A DNA stretch of 58,821 bases from assembly GCA_964551305.1 (NCBI GenBank), contig CAZKBT010000011.1, forward strand, positions 1 through 58,821, given 5' to 3'. Below are positions 34,194 to 42,168 of this stretch, piece after piece; within the stretch, counting starts at the first letter, position 1; each line of letters begins with the position of its first letter. Position numbers and translations under genes: made by a program. The notes beneath the pieces are model-generated. The model worked only from the letters and a program-made list of their open reading frames with translations, had not been told where the DNA came from and ran no database searches. This DNA comes from JBAZDC01 sp041654595 (GTDB taxonomy: Bacteria; Pseudomonadota; Gammaproteobacteria; Burkholderiales; Burkholderiaceae_B).

Positions 34194-35108
34194 ATGCGGC
34201 TCGATCTTGCGGATCTGCATTTGTTCCTGTGCGTGGTGGATGCCGGCAGCATCACTCAGGGCGCCGCGCGCGCCAATCTGGCGCTGGCGTCGGCAAGCGG
34301 GCGATTGCGCCGCATCGAGGCCGACGCGGGCGTCCAGCTGCTGGAACGTCGTCCACGCGGCGTCGTCGCCACCGAAGCAGGAGAGGCATTGGCGCATCAT
34401 GCCCGCCTGATGCTACGTCAGCAGGCGCTGCTCAAAGGAGAGTTGCGGGATTTCGCGATCGGGGCGAACGGCACGCTTCATCTCTATGCCAATACCGCCG
34501 CATTGACGGAATTTCTTCCATCCAGGCTTGCGCCATGGCTGGCCGAGCGTCCGCGCTTGCGCGTCGAGCTGAAAGAACGCACCAGCGCGGAGATCGTGCG
34601 CATGATCGTGTCGGGGCTGGCCGAGGCCGGCATCGTCGCCGATGCGGTCGATGCGCAGGGCTTGGTGCTGCAGCCCGTCGCCAGGGACCACCTGGTCCTG
34701 ATCGTGTCGGCCGCGCATCGCCTGGCGTCGCGCGCGACGATCCGTTTCGTCGACGTCGTCAAGGAGCCCTTCGTCGGCTTGGTGCCCGGCAGCGCCTTGC
34801 AGGACCACGTCGACGATCACGCGCGCGCCGCCGGCCAGCCGCTGGCGCTGCGCATCCGCATGAAGACGTTCGACGGAGTCTGTGAAATGGTGGCGCAGGG
34901 CGTCGGCGTGGCCGTCGTGCCGCAGAGCATAGCCAGCCGTTATCAGGAGCGGCATGGCTATCGGACGGTTGCCCTGGACGATGGCTGGGCCCGCCGATAC
35001 CTTTGCTTGTGCTTCCGGGATTGGGAGGCCCTGTCGTTACCGCTGCAGAGTCTGTTCATCCATTTGGGCGCGAAAACGGACAGGAATCAGAAGCCGACGG
35101 TCACCTGA
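34194..35108 (+). CDS. LysR-family transcriptional regulator
   Basis: The protein has 304 residues. The N-terminal winged HTH (LADLHLFLCVVDAGSITQGAARANLALASASGRLRRIE) and a periplasmic-binding-protein-like effector domain (about 90-295; GTLHLYANTAAL, GVGVAVVPQSIASRY) are typical. It is divergent from a TauE/SafE permease, so it probably controls its expression. The inducer is unknown. The 121 bases after the stop to the next coding start carry no hairpin I could recognise. Confidence 0.9.
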   Translation: MRLDLADLHLFLCVVDAGSITQGAARANLALASASGRLRRIEADAGVQLLERRPRGVVATEAGEALAHHARLMLRQQALLKGELRDFAIGANGTLHLYANTAALTEFLPSRLAPWLAERPRLRVELKERTSAEIVRMIVSGLAEAGIVADAVDAQGLVLQPVARDHLVLIVSAAHRLASRATIRFVDVVKEPFVGLVPGSALQDHVDDHARAAGQPLALRIRMKTFDGVCEMVAQGVGVAVVPQSIASRYQERHGYRTVALDDGWARRYLCLCFRDWEALSLPLQSLFIHLGAKTDRNQKPTVT

Positions 35109-35355
35109 GTCCAACAGCGGCGGCCATCGCGCACAGCATCATGCGTTTCGATGCCGCCCATCGACTTGAAAACCATCCCTTCGTTGAACCAAATCGTTTC
35201 AGTTTTGTCACAAAATAGTACGATACGAGATGGACCGCTCAGTGCGCCCGCCGTGCGGGCTTCTGTTCGGTCCGGATGGAATGCCGCGCGGCGATGCCGC
35301 TGCGGCCGGGCATATTGACGGGATGGCGCGGCCAGCTCCGGGCAAGGAGACCAAT

Positions 35356-36717
35356 GTGAAAAAAGACTGGTTGGGCAACGACGTGAGCACGGATTCCGAG
35401 GCGACGCTCGCCGGCGTGAACGACTTCATCGAAGGGTTTCTGGCCTATGAAACCAAGGCCGTGAACGTGTTGAAGGCGGCGGACGACGCGCCGGACAGCT
35501 GTCTTGCCAACGCGTATGCGGGGCTGCTCTGCATGTTCATGGAAAGCAGCGATGCGGCCACGGCGGCGCGCCCGTATCTGGAGAAAGCGGAGGCCGCGGC
35601 CGCCGGCGCCACGGCGCGCGAGCAGTTGACGACGGCGATCGTGCGCGCCTGGGCCGATGGCGACATTGCGCGGACGCTGGCGCTTTCGCGGCAGGCGGCC
35701 AAGGAATTCCCGCGCGATCTCGCGCTGGTCAAGCAAGCCCAGTACCATTACTTCAATCTTGGCAATTGCGCGGGGATGTTGGCGATAGCCGACCACGTGC
35801 AGGACCGGAACCAGGACATCCCGTACATGCACGGGCTGATGGCCTTCGGCTACGAGCAGTGCCATCTGCTGGACGAGGCCGAAGCCGCTGCGCGCAAGGC
35901 GATTTCCATGAAGCGCAAGGAGCCTTGGGCTCATCATGCCATGGCGCATGTCATGCTGACGCAAGGGCGTGTCCAGGAAGGGCTGGCGTTCATGAACGAG
36001 ATGAGTGAAACCTGGCAGGACCTGAATTCGTTCATGTCCACGCACAACTGGTGGCACTTGACGCTTTTCCTGATCAACCAGGGCCGTTACGACGAGGTGC
36101 TCAAGCTCTACGACGAGCGGATCTGGGGCATCTGGAAAGAGTATTCCCAGGACCAGATCGGCGCCGTTTCGCTGTTGATGCGATTGGAGCTTGCCGGTGT
36201 CGACGTCGGCGATCGCTGGGACGACGTGGGCGCGTATCTGAGGCGCCGGGTCAACGACTTCGTGCAGCCGTTCTTGTCCATGCAATATCTATATGGCCTG
36301 GCCCGAGCGAGGCTGCCCGAGGCGGATCAGCTCATGGAGAACATGCGTGTCTTTGCCGCGAACGCGCCGACATTGACTCGTGAGGCGTGGGCCATGGTTT
36401 GCATCACCGCCAGCGAGGGCTTGCTGGCCCATGCGCGAGACGACCATGATCTGGCTTTCCGCAAAATGAGCCTGGCCCTGCCACGCTTGCTGGAAATCGG
36501 CGGCAGCCATGCGCAGCGCGGCCTGTTCGAGCAGGTTCTGCTCGACAGCATGATCAAGACGGGCCGCTATGCGCAGGCGCAGCAGGCGCTTGAAGGCATG
36601 CGCGGCTACGACCCCAAGTCGGTTCCGGTCAACCTTGCCCTGGCCCATGTCTATGAGCAGCTCGACCTGGGACGGGAAGCCGGGCGGGCGCGGGCGCGTA
36701 TCGCCGCCGCGAACTAG
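35356..36717 (+). CDS. Tetratricopeptide-repeat protein of the TTC38 family
   Basis: The protein has 453 residues starting at a GTG behind AAGGAGA; the frame is open 42 codons upstream, but that part is Pro- and Gly-rich and lacks a good site. Helical TPR-like repeats run through most of the length, with the family block STHNWWHLTLFLINQGRYDEVLKLYDE near the middle, as in eukaryotic and bacterial TTC38-like proteins. No catalytic motif, signal peptide or membrane segment is visible, so it is probably a cytosolic scaffold of unknown partner. It ends directly before a bidirectionally shaped hairpin. Confidence 0.82.
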   Translation: MKKDWLGNDVSTDSEATLAGVNDFIEGFLAYETKAVNVLKAADDAPDSCLANAYAGLLCMFMESSDAATAARPYLEKAEAAAAGATAREQLTTAIVRAWADGDIARTLALSRQAAKEFPRDLALVKQAQYHYFNLGNCAGMLAIADHVQDRNQDIPYMHGLMAFGYEQCHLLDEAEAAARKAISMKRKEPWAHHAMAHVMLTQGRVQEGLAFMNEMSETWQDLNSFMSTHNWWHLTLFLINQGRYDEVLKLYDERIWGIWKEYSQDQIGAVSLLMRLELAGVDVGDRWDDVGAYLRRRVNDFVQPFLSMQYLYGLARARLPEADQLMENMRVFAANAPTLTREAWAMVCITASEGLLAHARDDHDLAFRKMSLALPRLLEIGGSHAQRGLFEQVLLDSMIKTGRYAQAQQALEGMRGYDPKSVPVNLALAHVYEQLDLGREAGRARARIAAAN

Positions 36718-36749
36718 TCAAAAAAAAGCGCCCGTGGTTACGGGCGCTT
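36718..36749 (-). terminator. Intrinsic terminator of the BON-domain gene
   Basis: AAGCGCCCG (36726-36734) pairs with CGGGCGCTT (36741-36749) around TGGTTA. On the plus strand the stem is preceded by a run of A from 36721, which is a U-tract for leftward transcription, so it terminates the minus-strand gene at 36789. It begins immediately after the TPR stop codon and may also act on that transcript from the other side. Confidence 0.8.
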
Positions 36750-36788
36750 CCAGCAATCGCTACGTTGCGGCTGGCAAGAGAGGATCGG

Positions 36789-37121
36789 TTAGTTGGCCTT
36801 GGGCGGTTCGAGCGTAAGGGTGTTGTGGACGTCCTTGACGCCCTCCACGCCGCGGGCCGTTTTCTCGGCCAGGTCGGCTTCAGCCTGGGAGTTGACCTTG
36901 CCCGACAGCGTCGCGACGCCGTCCGTGGTCTCGACCGAAATATCCAGGACGCTCAATTCTTTTTCCGCCAGGATCGCGGCCTTGATCTTGGTGGTCACCG
37001 CGGTGTCCGATGCATAATCGCCCATGGAGGCCTTGCCGCCGTCGTTGGCGGCAAAGGCGACGGGGGCGAGGGCGATGCCGGCGCCCAGCGCCGCCGCAGC
37101 GGTCAGTTTACGAATGTTCAT
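36789..37121 (-). CDS. Periplasmic BON-domain protein (OsmY-like)
   Basis: The protein has 110 residues. A Sec signal peptide (KLTAAAALGAGIALAPVAFAA) is followed by one BON domain (about 40-105; TKIKAAILAEKELSVLDISVETTDGVATLSGKVNS). BON proteins bind membranes or phospholipids and are often induced by osmotic or envelope stress. AAGGAGA precedes the ATG. It is one of three small minus-strand stress-type genes in a row and has a clear terminator downstream. Confidence 0.88.
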   Translation of the reverse strand: MNIRKLTAAAALGAGIALAPVAFAANDGGKASMGDYASDTAVTTKIKAAILAEKELSVLDISVETTDGVATLSGKVNSQAEADLAEKTARGVEGVKDVHNTLTLEPPKAN

Positions 37122-37172
37122 GATAGGTCTCCTTGAAAAAAGGGTGGGAGGCGGATACTTTTTCCGTGCCTG

Positions 37173-37334
37173 CTATTTTCTAAGCATCCCGCCCAGGATG
37201 GAGAGCACGGCCAGAACCAGGAATACGAAAAACAGAATCTTGGCGATGCCTGCCGCGCCGGCGGCGATGCCGCCAAAGCCCAGTACGGCCGCAATGATTG
37301 CGATCACAAAGAAAACGACAGCATAGTGCAGCAT
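37173..37334 (-). CDS. DUF1328-family small membrane protein
   Basis: The product has 53 residues: MLHYAVVFFVIAIIAAVLGF begins it, followed by GGIAAGAAGIAKILFFVFLV and LAVLSILGGMLRK. Two hydrophobic helices separated by a Gly/Ala hinge match DUF1328 proteins, common near stress genes in proteobacteria. GAGGAGAAG precedes the ATG by 5 bases. The function is unknown; small size and helices suggest a membrane-associated stress role. It lies between the BON and CsbD genes on the same strand. Confidence 0.85.
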   Translation of the reverse strand: MLHYAVVFFVIAIIAAVLGFGGIAAGAAGIAKILFFVFLVLAVLSILGGMLRK

Positions 37335-37388
37335 GGTGCTTCTCCTCGTTTTGAACGGCTTTCAGGTTCTTGGTTGTCCTTCCTTGGG

Positions 37389-37589
37389 TCACCGGTTACT
37401 GTCGAAAAAGTCGCGGACTTCCTTTTCGGCCTGGTCTTTCGTTTTGCCGTAGCGTTCCTGGATCAGGCCGGCGAGACGTTCGGCGTCGCCTTCGGTGCGG
37501 GTCAGCTCGTCGTCGGTCAGATCTCCCCAGACCGCCTTGGCTTTGCCCGTCAGCTGTTTCCATTTTCCTGCAATGATGTCGTTGTTCAT
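37389..37589 (-). CDS. CsbD-family stress protein
   Basis: The protein has 66 residues. MNNDIIAGKWKQLTGKAKA, DGDAERL-like charged middle (TEGDAERLAGLIQERYGKTKDQAEKEV) and the small acidic helical form match the CsbD family (E. coli YjbJ). These are abundant general-stress proteins without known enzymatic function. AGGGGTAG precedes the ATG. With DUF1328 and BON genes it forms a stress island of three minus-strand genes, possibly a single transcript ending at 36718-36749. Confidence 0.9.
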   Translation of the reverse strand: MNNDIIAGKWKQLTGKAKAVWGDLTDDELTRTEGDAERLAGLIQERYGKTKDQAEKEVRDFFDSNR

Positions 37590-37916
37590 GTTCTACCCCT
37601 TGGGAAAGTGCGATGTGTTATCCATGGCCGGTAAACAATCAGTCATCGCGGTTGTTCAAATGCCGATCAGCATGGAAACCACTTTAGGCCTGTTTCAAAA
37701 ACCCATCAAAATCAATGGATTATCAAATGTAACAATGGCCCTCGATGAAACCGCTCCTTTCCAGGGAATTTGATAGGGTGAAGCGCGGAAAATCGCTTTT
37801 CCCGCTTTCTTACATTCAGGATGGGTTTATTACCCAATAGGAGAGGTTGTATATATAAATGTTCCAAAGTTCGTTAACATGTCACGTTTTTGCTTTGCGC
37901 AAGGCAAGCAACAGCC
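37590..37916. other. AT-richer spacer between CsbD and diguanylate cyclase genes
   Basis: These 327 bases hold the divergent promoters of the stress genes and the diguanylate cyclase. A small hairpin GCGGAAAA-TCGC-TTTTCCCGC lies at 37785-37805 (one bulge), followed by TTTCTT. A TATATATAAATG run (about 37850-37861) is the most AT-rich part. No gene was recognised; a short frame at the left edge lacks family features. Confidence 0.4.
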
Positions 37917-39290
37917 ATGAAATCTGACGTTTACGATTCGCAGCCCGATCCGGCCGCGCCTTGGATCGAGGTTCGTGACGCGGCCCCTGAAAGCGTGAGG
38001 CGGGCGGTGGCCGATATCGTGCGCGGAAATGCCGAGGAAATCGCGGGGCGGTTCTATGCGCACATGCTGGCGGATCCCGAAGCGGGACCCATGCTCACGC
38101 ACGAACTCGTATCGCGGAGATTGAACCGTTCGCTGCAGGCCTGGATGATCAATCTGCTTTCCGAAGACACGGCGGCAGCCGAGTTGATTGCGCAGCAGGA
38201 AAAGGTCGGCGTCGTGCATGCTCATATCGGGGTGCCCATGCACCTGGTTCTATCCGGCGTGCGCTTGATCAAGGATCATCTTGCCGTTGCTCTGGGCATG
38301 GCGCCGATCGACCGCGACGGCGTGGTTCATGCGATGAGGTATGTGAATGGGCTTTGCGACCTGGCCATGGAGAGGATGAGCCGCGCGTTCAAGGAGGGCG
38401 ACGAGCGGGAAACGCGCAGCGACGAGGCGTATCGATTGTTTGCATTGGGCCAGAACGTGGCCGCGGAACGCGAACGCCAGCGGGCGGCATTGGTGGAATG
38501 GAGCCATTCGGTGCTGGTGGCATTGCATTTGCGCGACAAGGGCGACGCCATGCCGCTGCTGTCGACGTCGTCGTTCGGCCTATGGCTGATGCACAAGGGC
38601 AGCGTCATGTTCGACGGGTTTCCGCAAATGGCGCGCATCCATGATGCCGTCGCGATGCTGGACAATCACATCGCCAGGCAATTGGCCCAGGCTTCCGATC
38701 CCGCCGAGTTCAAGGCCCGGGTCGTTGAGTTCCAGGCGCTGATCAGCGAGGTCAAGCATTTGTTGTCCGCGTTGTTCGACCACGTCGCCGAACTGGAAGG
38801 GGGCAGCGACCCTCTTACTCAAGTGCTCAACCGGCGCTTCCTGCCGTCGATCGTGCGCCGCGAGATCAACCTGGCCTTGCGCGAGAAGGGCAGCTTCGCC
38901 GTCTTGATGTTGGACCTCGATCATTTCAAGAGCATCAACGACACCTACGGCCACGATGGTGGCGATAAAGTATTGCGCCAGGCGGCGGAATGCTTGCTGA
39001 GGATAAGCCGAACCAGCGACTTCGTGTTCCGCTATGGCGGCGAGGAGTTCATCATCGTCTTGGTGAACGCAGGAGCGGATGATGCGATGGACGTGGCGGA
39101 ACGAATTCGGCGCTCGATCGGAGAACAGGTTTTTCACGTCCGCCAAGGCGATCCTGTACACATCACGATCAGTATCGGCGTGGCGGTATTCGATGGGCAT
39201 CCCGATTACGAATACTTGCTCTCCCGCGCCGACGTCGCGCTTTATCAGGCCAAGGCGCAAGGGCGCAACAAGGCGGTATTGGCTTCGTGA
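37917..39290 (+). CDS. Globin-coupled diguanylate cyclase (BpeGReg/DosC-like)
   Basis: The protein has 457 residues. An N-terminal sensor globin (about 15-165) has the proximal haem His in KVGVVHAHIGVP (His101). A middle helical linker (about 170-290) is followed by a GGDEF domain with RYGGEEF (374-378). The RTSD inhibitory site lies five residues before GGEEF, so product feedback is expected. It would make cyclic di-GMP in response to oxygen bound at haem. The domain order matches Bordetella pertussis BpeGReg. The ATG is chosen over a TTG nine codons upstream. Confidence 0.92.
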   Translation: MKSDVYDSQPDPAAPWIEVRDAAPESVRRAVADIVRGNAEEIAGRFYAHMLADPEAGPMLTHELVSRRLNRSLQAWMINLLSEDTAAAELIAQQEKVGVVHAHIGVPMHLVLSGVRLIKDHLAVALGMAPIDRDGVVHAMRYVNGLCDLAMERMSRAFKEGDERETRSDEAYRLFALGQNVAAERERQRAALVEWSHSVLVALHLRDKGDAMPLLSTSSFGLWLMHKGSVMFDGFPQMARIHDAVAMLDNHIARQLAQASDPAEFKARVVEFQALISEVKHLLSALFDHVAELEGGSDPLTQVLNRRFLPSIVRREINLALREKGSFAVLMLDLDHFKSINDTYGHDGGDKVLRQAAECLLRISRTSDFVFRYGGEEFIIVLVNAGADDAMDVAERIRRSIGEQVFHVRQGDPVHITISIGVAVFDGHPDYEYLLSRADVALYQAKAQGRNKAVLAS

Positions 39291-39345
39291 TGCCGGCCGG
39301 GCCACGCCCCGCGCAGGCGACGCCAGGGCGGGGCGCGGAGCGGGT

Positions 39346-39741
39346 CTACGGCTCGAAATCGTACAGGCAGACCGGCTCGGACTGACGGACGCGCAGCTTG
39401 ACCCGCTGGTCGACCTCCAGGCTTTCGAAGGGGGCCAGGACGCGGCTCATGCAGCGGATGCCTTCGTCCAGGTCGATGATGCCCAGGACATAGGGCGCGT
39501 CTTTCGCGAACATTTCCGGAGCGACGCAGATTTCCGTGTAGCTGCGCAGTATGCCTTCTCCCTTGAGCGGTACCCATTCGACCTCTTTGGACCAGCATTC
39601 GGGGCATAGCGGTTTGGGCGGAAAGGTCATGTGCGAGCACTTGGCGCAGCGCGTCGTCAGGAAACGTCCTTCACCCAAGGCGGTCCAGAATGGACGGGTG
39701 AATTCGGTCATGCGGGGCGGGTAGGCGAGTTGTTCCATCAC
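39346..39741 (-). CDS. DUF35 OB-fold protein with zinc ribbon
   Basis: The protein has 131 residues. CAKC (32-35) and CPEC (46-49) form a rubredoxin-like zinc knuckle, followed by an OB-fold (LKGEGILRSYTEICVAPEMF, PYVLGIIDLDEG). DUF35 proteins act as obligate partners of thiolase-like enzymes, for example BbsA with BbsB in toluene degradation and ChsH2 with the aldolase Ltp2 in steroid degradation. The adjacent gene 18 bases upstream encodes just such a thiolase-like protein, so the two very likely form one complex. Confidence 0.9.
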   Translation of the reverse strand: MMEQLAYPPRMTEFTRPFWTALGEGRFLTTRCAKCSHMTFPPKPLCPECWSKEVEWVPLKGEGILRSYTEICVAPEMFAKDAPYVLGIIDLDEGIRCMSRVLAPFESLEVDQRVKLRVRQSEPVCLYDFEP

Positions 39742-39759
39742 GGATTCCTTGTTTCCGAG

Positions 39760-40932
39760 TTACAGGCGGCCGGTCGCCATGATGTGCATCATCGTGCTGT
39801 TGTAGTCGCCCAGCTCGGCCGTGGTGGCGGCGATGGACGCGCTGGCCACTTGCCGTTCCCCGGCTTCGCCGCGCAACTGCTGGACCGTCTCATAGACGTT
39901 GTACAACGGCGTTACCAGCGGCGGGTGGCCCCGGCTGAGGCACCCGCCGGACGGCGAAATGGGAATGCGGCCGCCGATGGAGGTTTCTCCCGCCGCCGCG
40001 GCTTCCCCGCCAGCGCCCGTTTCGACCAGGCCCAGGGACTCGCTCAGGATCAGCTCCACGATCGAGCAGGGGGCGTAGACTTCGGCGAAGTCGAGGTCGC
40101 GCGCCGTGATGCCGCAGGAGGCATAGGCGCGCGCCGATGCGATTTCGGCGGATTCGAATCGCGACAGCGAACGGGGGCGGGCGGATACCTGGTGTATGCC
40201 TTCGTGGTGGTAGCCCCGCCCGACGACGTCGACGTGGCGTCCGAGCGAACGGGCGATGTCGGGCCGCGCAATGACGATCGCCACCGCGCCGTCCGATCGA
40301 GGCGGGACGTCGAGCAAGCCGAGCGGGCGCACGATGGGCCGGGCCGACAGCACGTCGTCCACGGTGATCGGCTTGCGCATTTGCGCGACCGGATTGAGGC
40401 CGGCATGCCGCCGGTTCTTGACCGCGATGGCGGCCAGCTGCTCGCGGGTAAGGCCGTAGTCGTGCATGTACCTAACGGCGTTGAACGCATACCATGCGAT
40501 GGGCGTGACGCCGAACGGCACGTGGAAATCCACGTCGCCGACGGCGCGCATGGTCAGGTGCATGTGTTCGCCCGTGTCGACATGCATCTCGCGGTTTACG
40601 CCCAGGGCGACGGCGACGCTTGCCCGGCCCGAGGCGACGCGCTCCACGGCGATGTCGAAGGCCAGCGCGCCCGTCATGCCGTTGCCCAGCACCTCCAGCA
40701 GGATGTCGTCCATCGGCATCTCGAGATAGCCGGCCATGAACGTGCCGAAATAGCGTTGTTCGGTGTAGGGACGCGGGGTGGAAAACACCAGTGCATTGAC
40801 GTCGCGCTTGGTCAGGCCGGCATCGGCCAGCGCCTCGGTGAGCGCCGCGATCAGCATTTCATGGTCGAGAAGATTCGAATGCTTTCCCACCGGCAGCGCG
40901 CCGATGCCCACGATGGATGCCTTGGGGGTCAT
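39760..40932 (-). CDS. Thiolase-superfamily protein (SCP-x/Ltp2/BbsB-like) without nucleophilic Cys
   Basis: The protein has 390 residues. SIVGIGALPVG, DAVAIVIARP-like SDGAVAIVIARPD and SGGCLSRGHPP outline a thiolase fold. In classical thiolases the segment after the first domain carries a Cys nucleophile; the matching stretch here reads EVLGNGMTGALAFDIA (80-95) with no Cys. This suggests either a non-classical thiolase or a retro-aldol lyase such as Ltp2. It pairs with the DUF35 protein downstream. The start at 40932 (MTPKASIVG) is used because the open frame upstream is low-complexity and overlaps the next gene. Confidence 0.83.
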   Translation of the reverse strand: MTPKASIVGIGALPVGKHSNLLDHEMLIAALTEALADAGLTKRDVNALVFSTPRPYTEQRYFGTFMAGYLEMPMDDILLEVLGNGMTGALAFDIAVERVASGRASVAVALGVNREMHVDTGEHMHLTMRAVGDVDFHVPFGVTPIAWYAFNAVRYMHDYGLTREQLAAIAVKNRRHAGLNPVAQMRKPITVDDVLSARPIVRPLGLLDVPPRSDGAVAIVIARPDIARSLGRHVDVVGRGYHHEGIHQVSARPRSLSRFESAEIASARAYASCGITARDLDFAEVYAPCSIVELILSESLGLVETGAGGEAAAAGETSIGGRIPISPSGGCLSRGHPPLVTPLYNVYETVQQLRGEAGERQVASASIAATTAELGDYNSTMMHIMATGRL

Positions 40933-41066
40933 GGCCGGACCCCCGGCGCATGCGCCCGAGGCGCTTTTCGTGAGGGTGTATGCATGTCGACGTTCTCCTT
41001 TCGTTGCTCGATCGGTATTTGTTTCATTCACTTCAGGCGCGGGACGGCGGCCGGATGGCTGCCCGT

Positions 41067-41846
41067 TCACTCGAAACCCGGCTTGCGCCGCTCGAGAAAC
41101 GCGTTCACGCCTTCCCGGAATTCGTCGTTGGACATGGCCAAAGACTGTCCCAGGCTCTCATACATGAACATGCCCTCTAGATCGCTTTCAAAGCTGCGGC
41201 CCATGATTTGCTTGGCCAGGCCCATGGCGCGCACCGGCCCGCGGGCGAGAGCCTCGGCTTTTTTCAGGCCCGCCTCTTCCAACAGCGCGTCCGGCACCAC
41301 TTCGTCCAGCAGCCCCAGGTCTCGCCCCGTCGCCGCGTCCATGACGCCGTTGCCGAAGATGAAGTTCTTGGCCCGCGCCATGCCCAACAGTCGGGGCAGC
41401 ATGTACATGGTGGCGACATCCGGTACGACGCCCACTTTGAAAAAGGGCGATACCAGGGTCGCGCTTTCCGACGCGACGATCACGTCGCCCGTCAGCGCCA
41501 ATCCCATGCCACCGCCGATGGCCGGGCCGTTCAATCCGACGACGACGGGCTTGGGATAGCGGATCAGGGGTAAAAGCCAGGAGCCCAGATTGCTGAAACG
41601 CTGGTGGACGTCCCAGGGGGAACCCAGCTTGCTCAGCGTCTCCAGATTGCCTCCGGAGCAGAAAAAGCCCCGGCTGCCCGTCAGGAAGACGACGCGCACG
41701 CCGTCGTCTTCCAAGGCATCACGCCATGCCTGGGCCAGGGCGGCGCGCATGCCGTCCGACAGCGAGTTCCGCGTTTTGTAGTCGTTCAGGCGCAGTATCC
41801 GAACCGAGCCGTGTTGCTCGCATTGCAATACATCTGAGGTGCTCAT
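41067..41846 (-). CDS. Enoyl-CoA hydratase/isomerase family protein
   Basis: The protein has 259 residues. FFCSGGNLETLSKLG is the oxyanion hole and NGPAIGGGMGLALTGDV the second turn. The usual catalytic Glu sites read VSPFFKVGVVPDVAT and RAKNFIFG, so both are replaced and an isomerase-like or other crotonase activity is more likely than hydration. It is first in a three-gene minus-strand unit with the thiolase-like and DUF35 genes. A consensus sigma-54 promoter lies 89 bases upstream of its ATG. A TTG at 41888 would add 14 residues and is less likely. Confidence 0.84.
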   Translation of the reverse strand: MSTSDVLQCEQHGSVRILRLNDYKTRNSLSDGMRAALAQAWRDALEDDGVRVVFLTGSRGFFCSGGNLETLSKLGSPWDVHQRFSNLGSWLLPLIRYPKPVVVGLNGPAIGGGMGLALTGDVIVASESATLVSPFFKVGVVPDVATMYMLPRLLGMARAKNFIFGNGVMDAATGRDLGLLDEVVPDALLEEAGLKKAEALARGPVRAMGLAKQIMGRSFESDLEGMFMYESLGQSLAMSNDEFREGVNAFLERRKPGFE

Positions 41847-41934
41847 GGAAGGTGGTGTCTCCCGGGAAGTATTCTTCGGTTTCTCCAAGGCGCCGCGTTT
41901 CCGGCGCCGGTCAGCCCGCTTTCCAGGGGTTTAC

Positions 41935-41950
41935 AGCAATAAGCGTGCCA
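41935..41950 (-). promoter_or_regulatory. Sigma-54 promoter of the crotonase/thiolase/DUF35 operon
   Basis: On the minus strand it reads TGGCACGCTTATTGCT, an exact match to the TGGCAC-N5-TTGCT consensus with GG and GC dinucleotides 10 bases apart. The predicted transcription start is about 41923, giving a leader of about 77 bases to the ATG at 41846. Confidence 0.85.
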
Positions 41951-42118
41951 GAAACCGTTTACGCGACATCCGCCTGGCCTCGGCGACGACAGTCCCGGCC
42001 GCCGCTTGTTCGTGGCAAAGTCAATACTGTTCGCGGACTGTACCGGGCGACGACAACTTTCGACGCCTGTTCCGGATACCGAGTCTGTACAGGGCGTCAC
42101 GGAGCATTGGAAACTCTT

Positions 42119-42134
42119 TGGCATGAGTTTTGCT
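42119..42134 (+). promoter_or_regulatory. Sigma-54 promoter of the CoA-transferase/ligase operon
   Basis: TGGCATGAGTTTTGCT matches the -24/-12 consensus with GG and GC spaced by 10 bases. The transcript should start near 42145, so an ATG at 42145 would be leaderless; the ATG at 42169 behind AGAGGA is the better coding start. It is divergent from the sigma-54 promoter at 41935-41950. Confidence 0.85.
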
Positions 42135-42168
42135 TGGAAGGCCTATGGAAATTGATGGGGTAGAGGAC

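Noticed and set aside
39631..41559. 642-codon plus-strand frame across the thiolase-like and crotonase genes
   Set aside because: It lies antisense to three genes with clear catalytic or metal motifs and has low-complexity composition.
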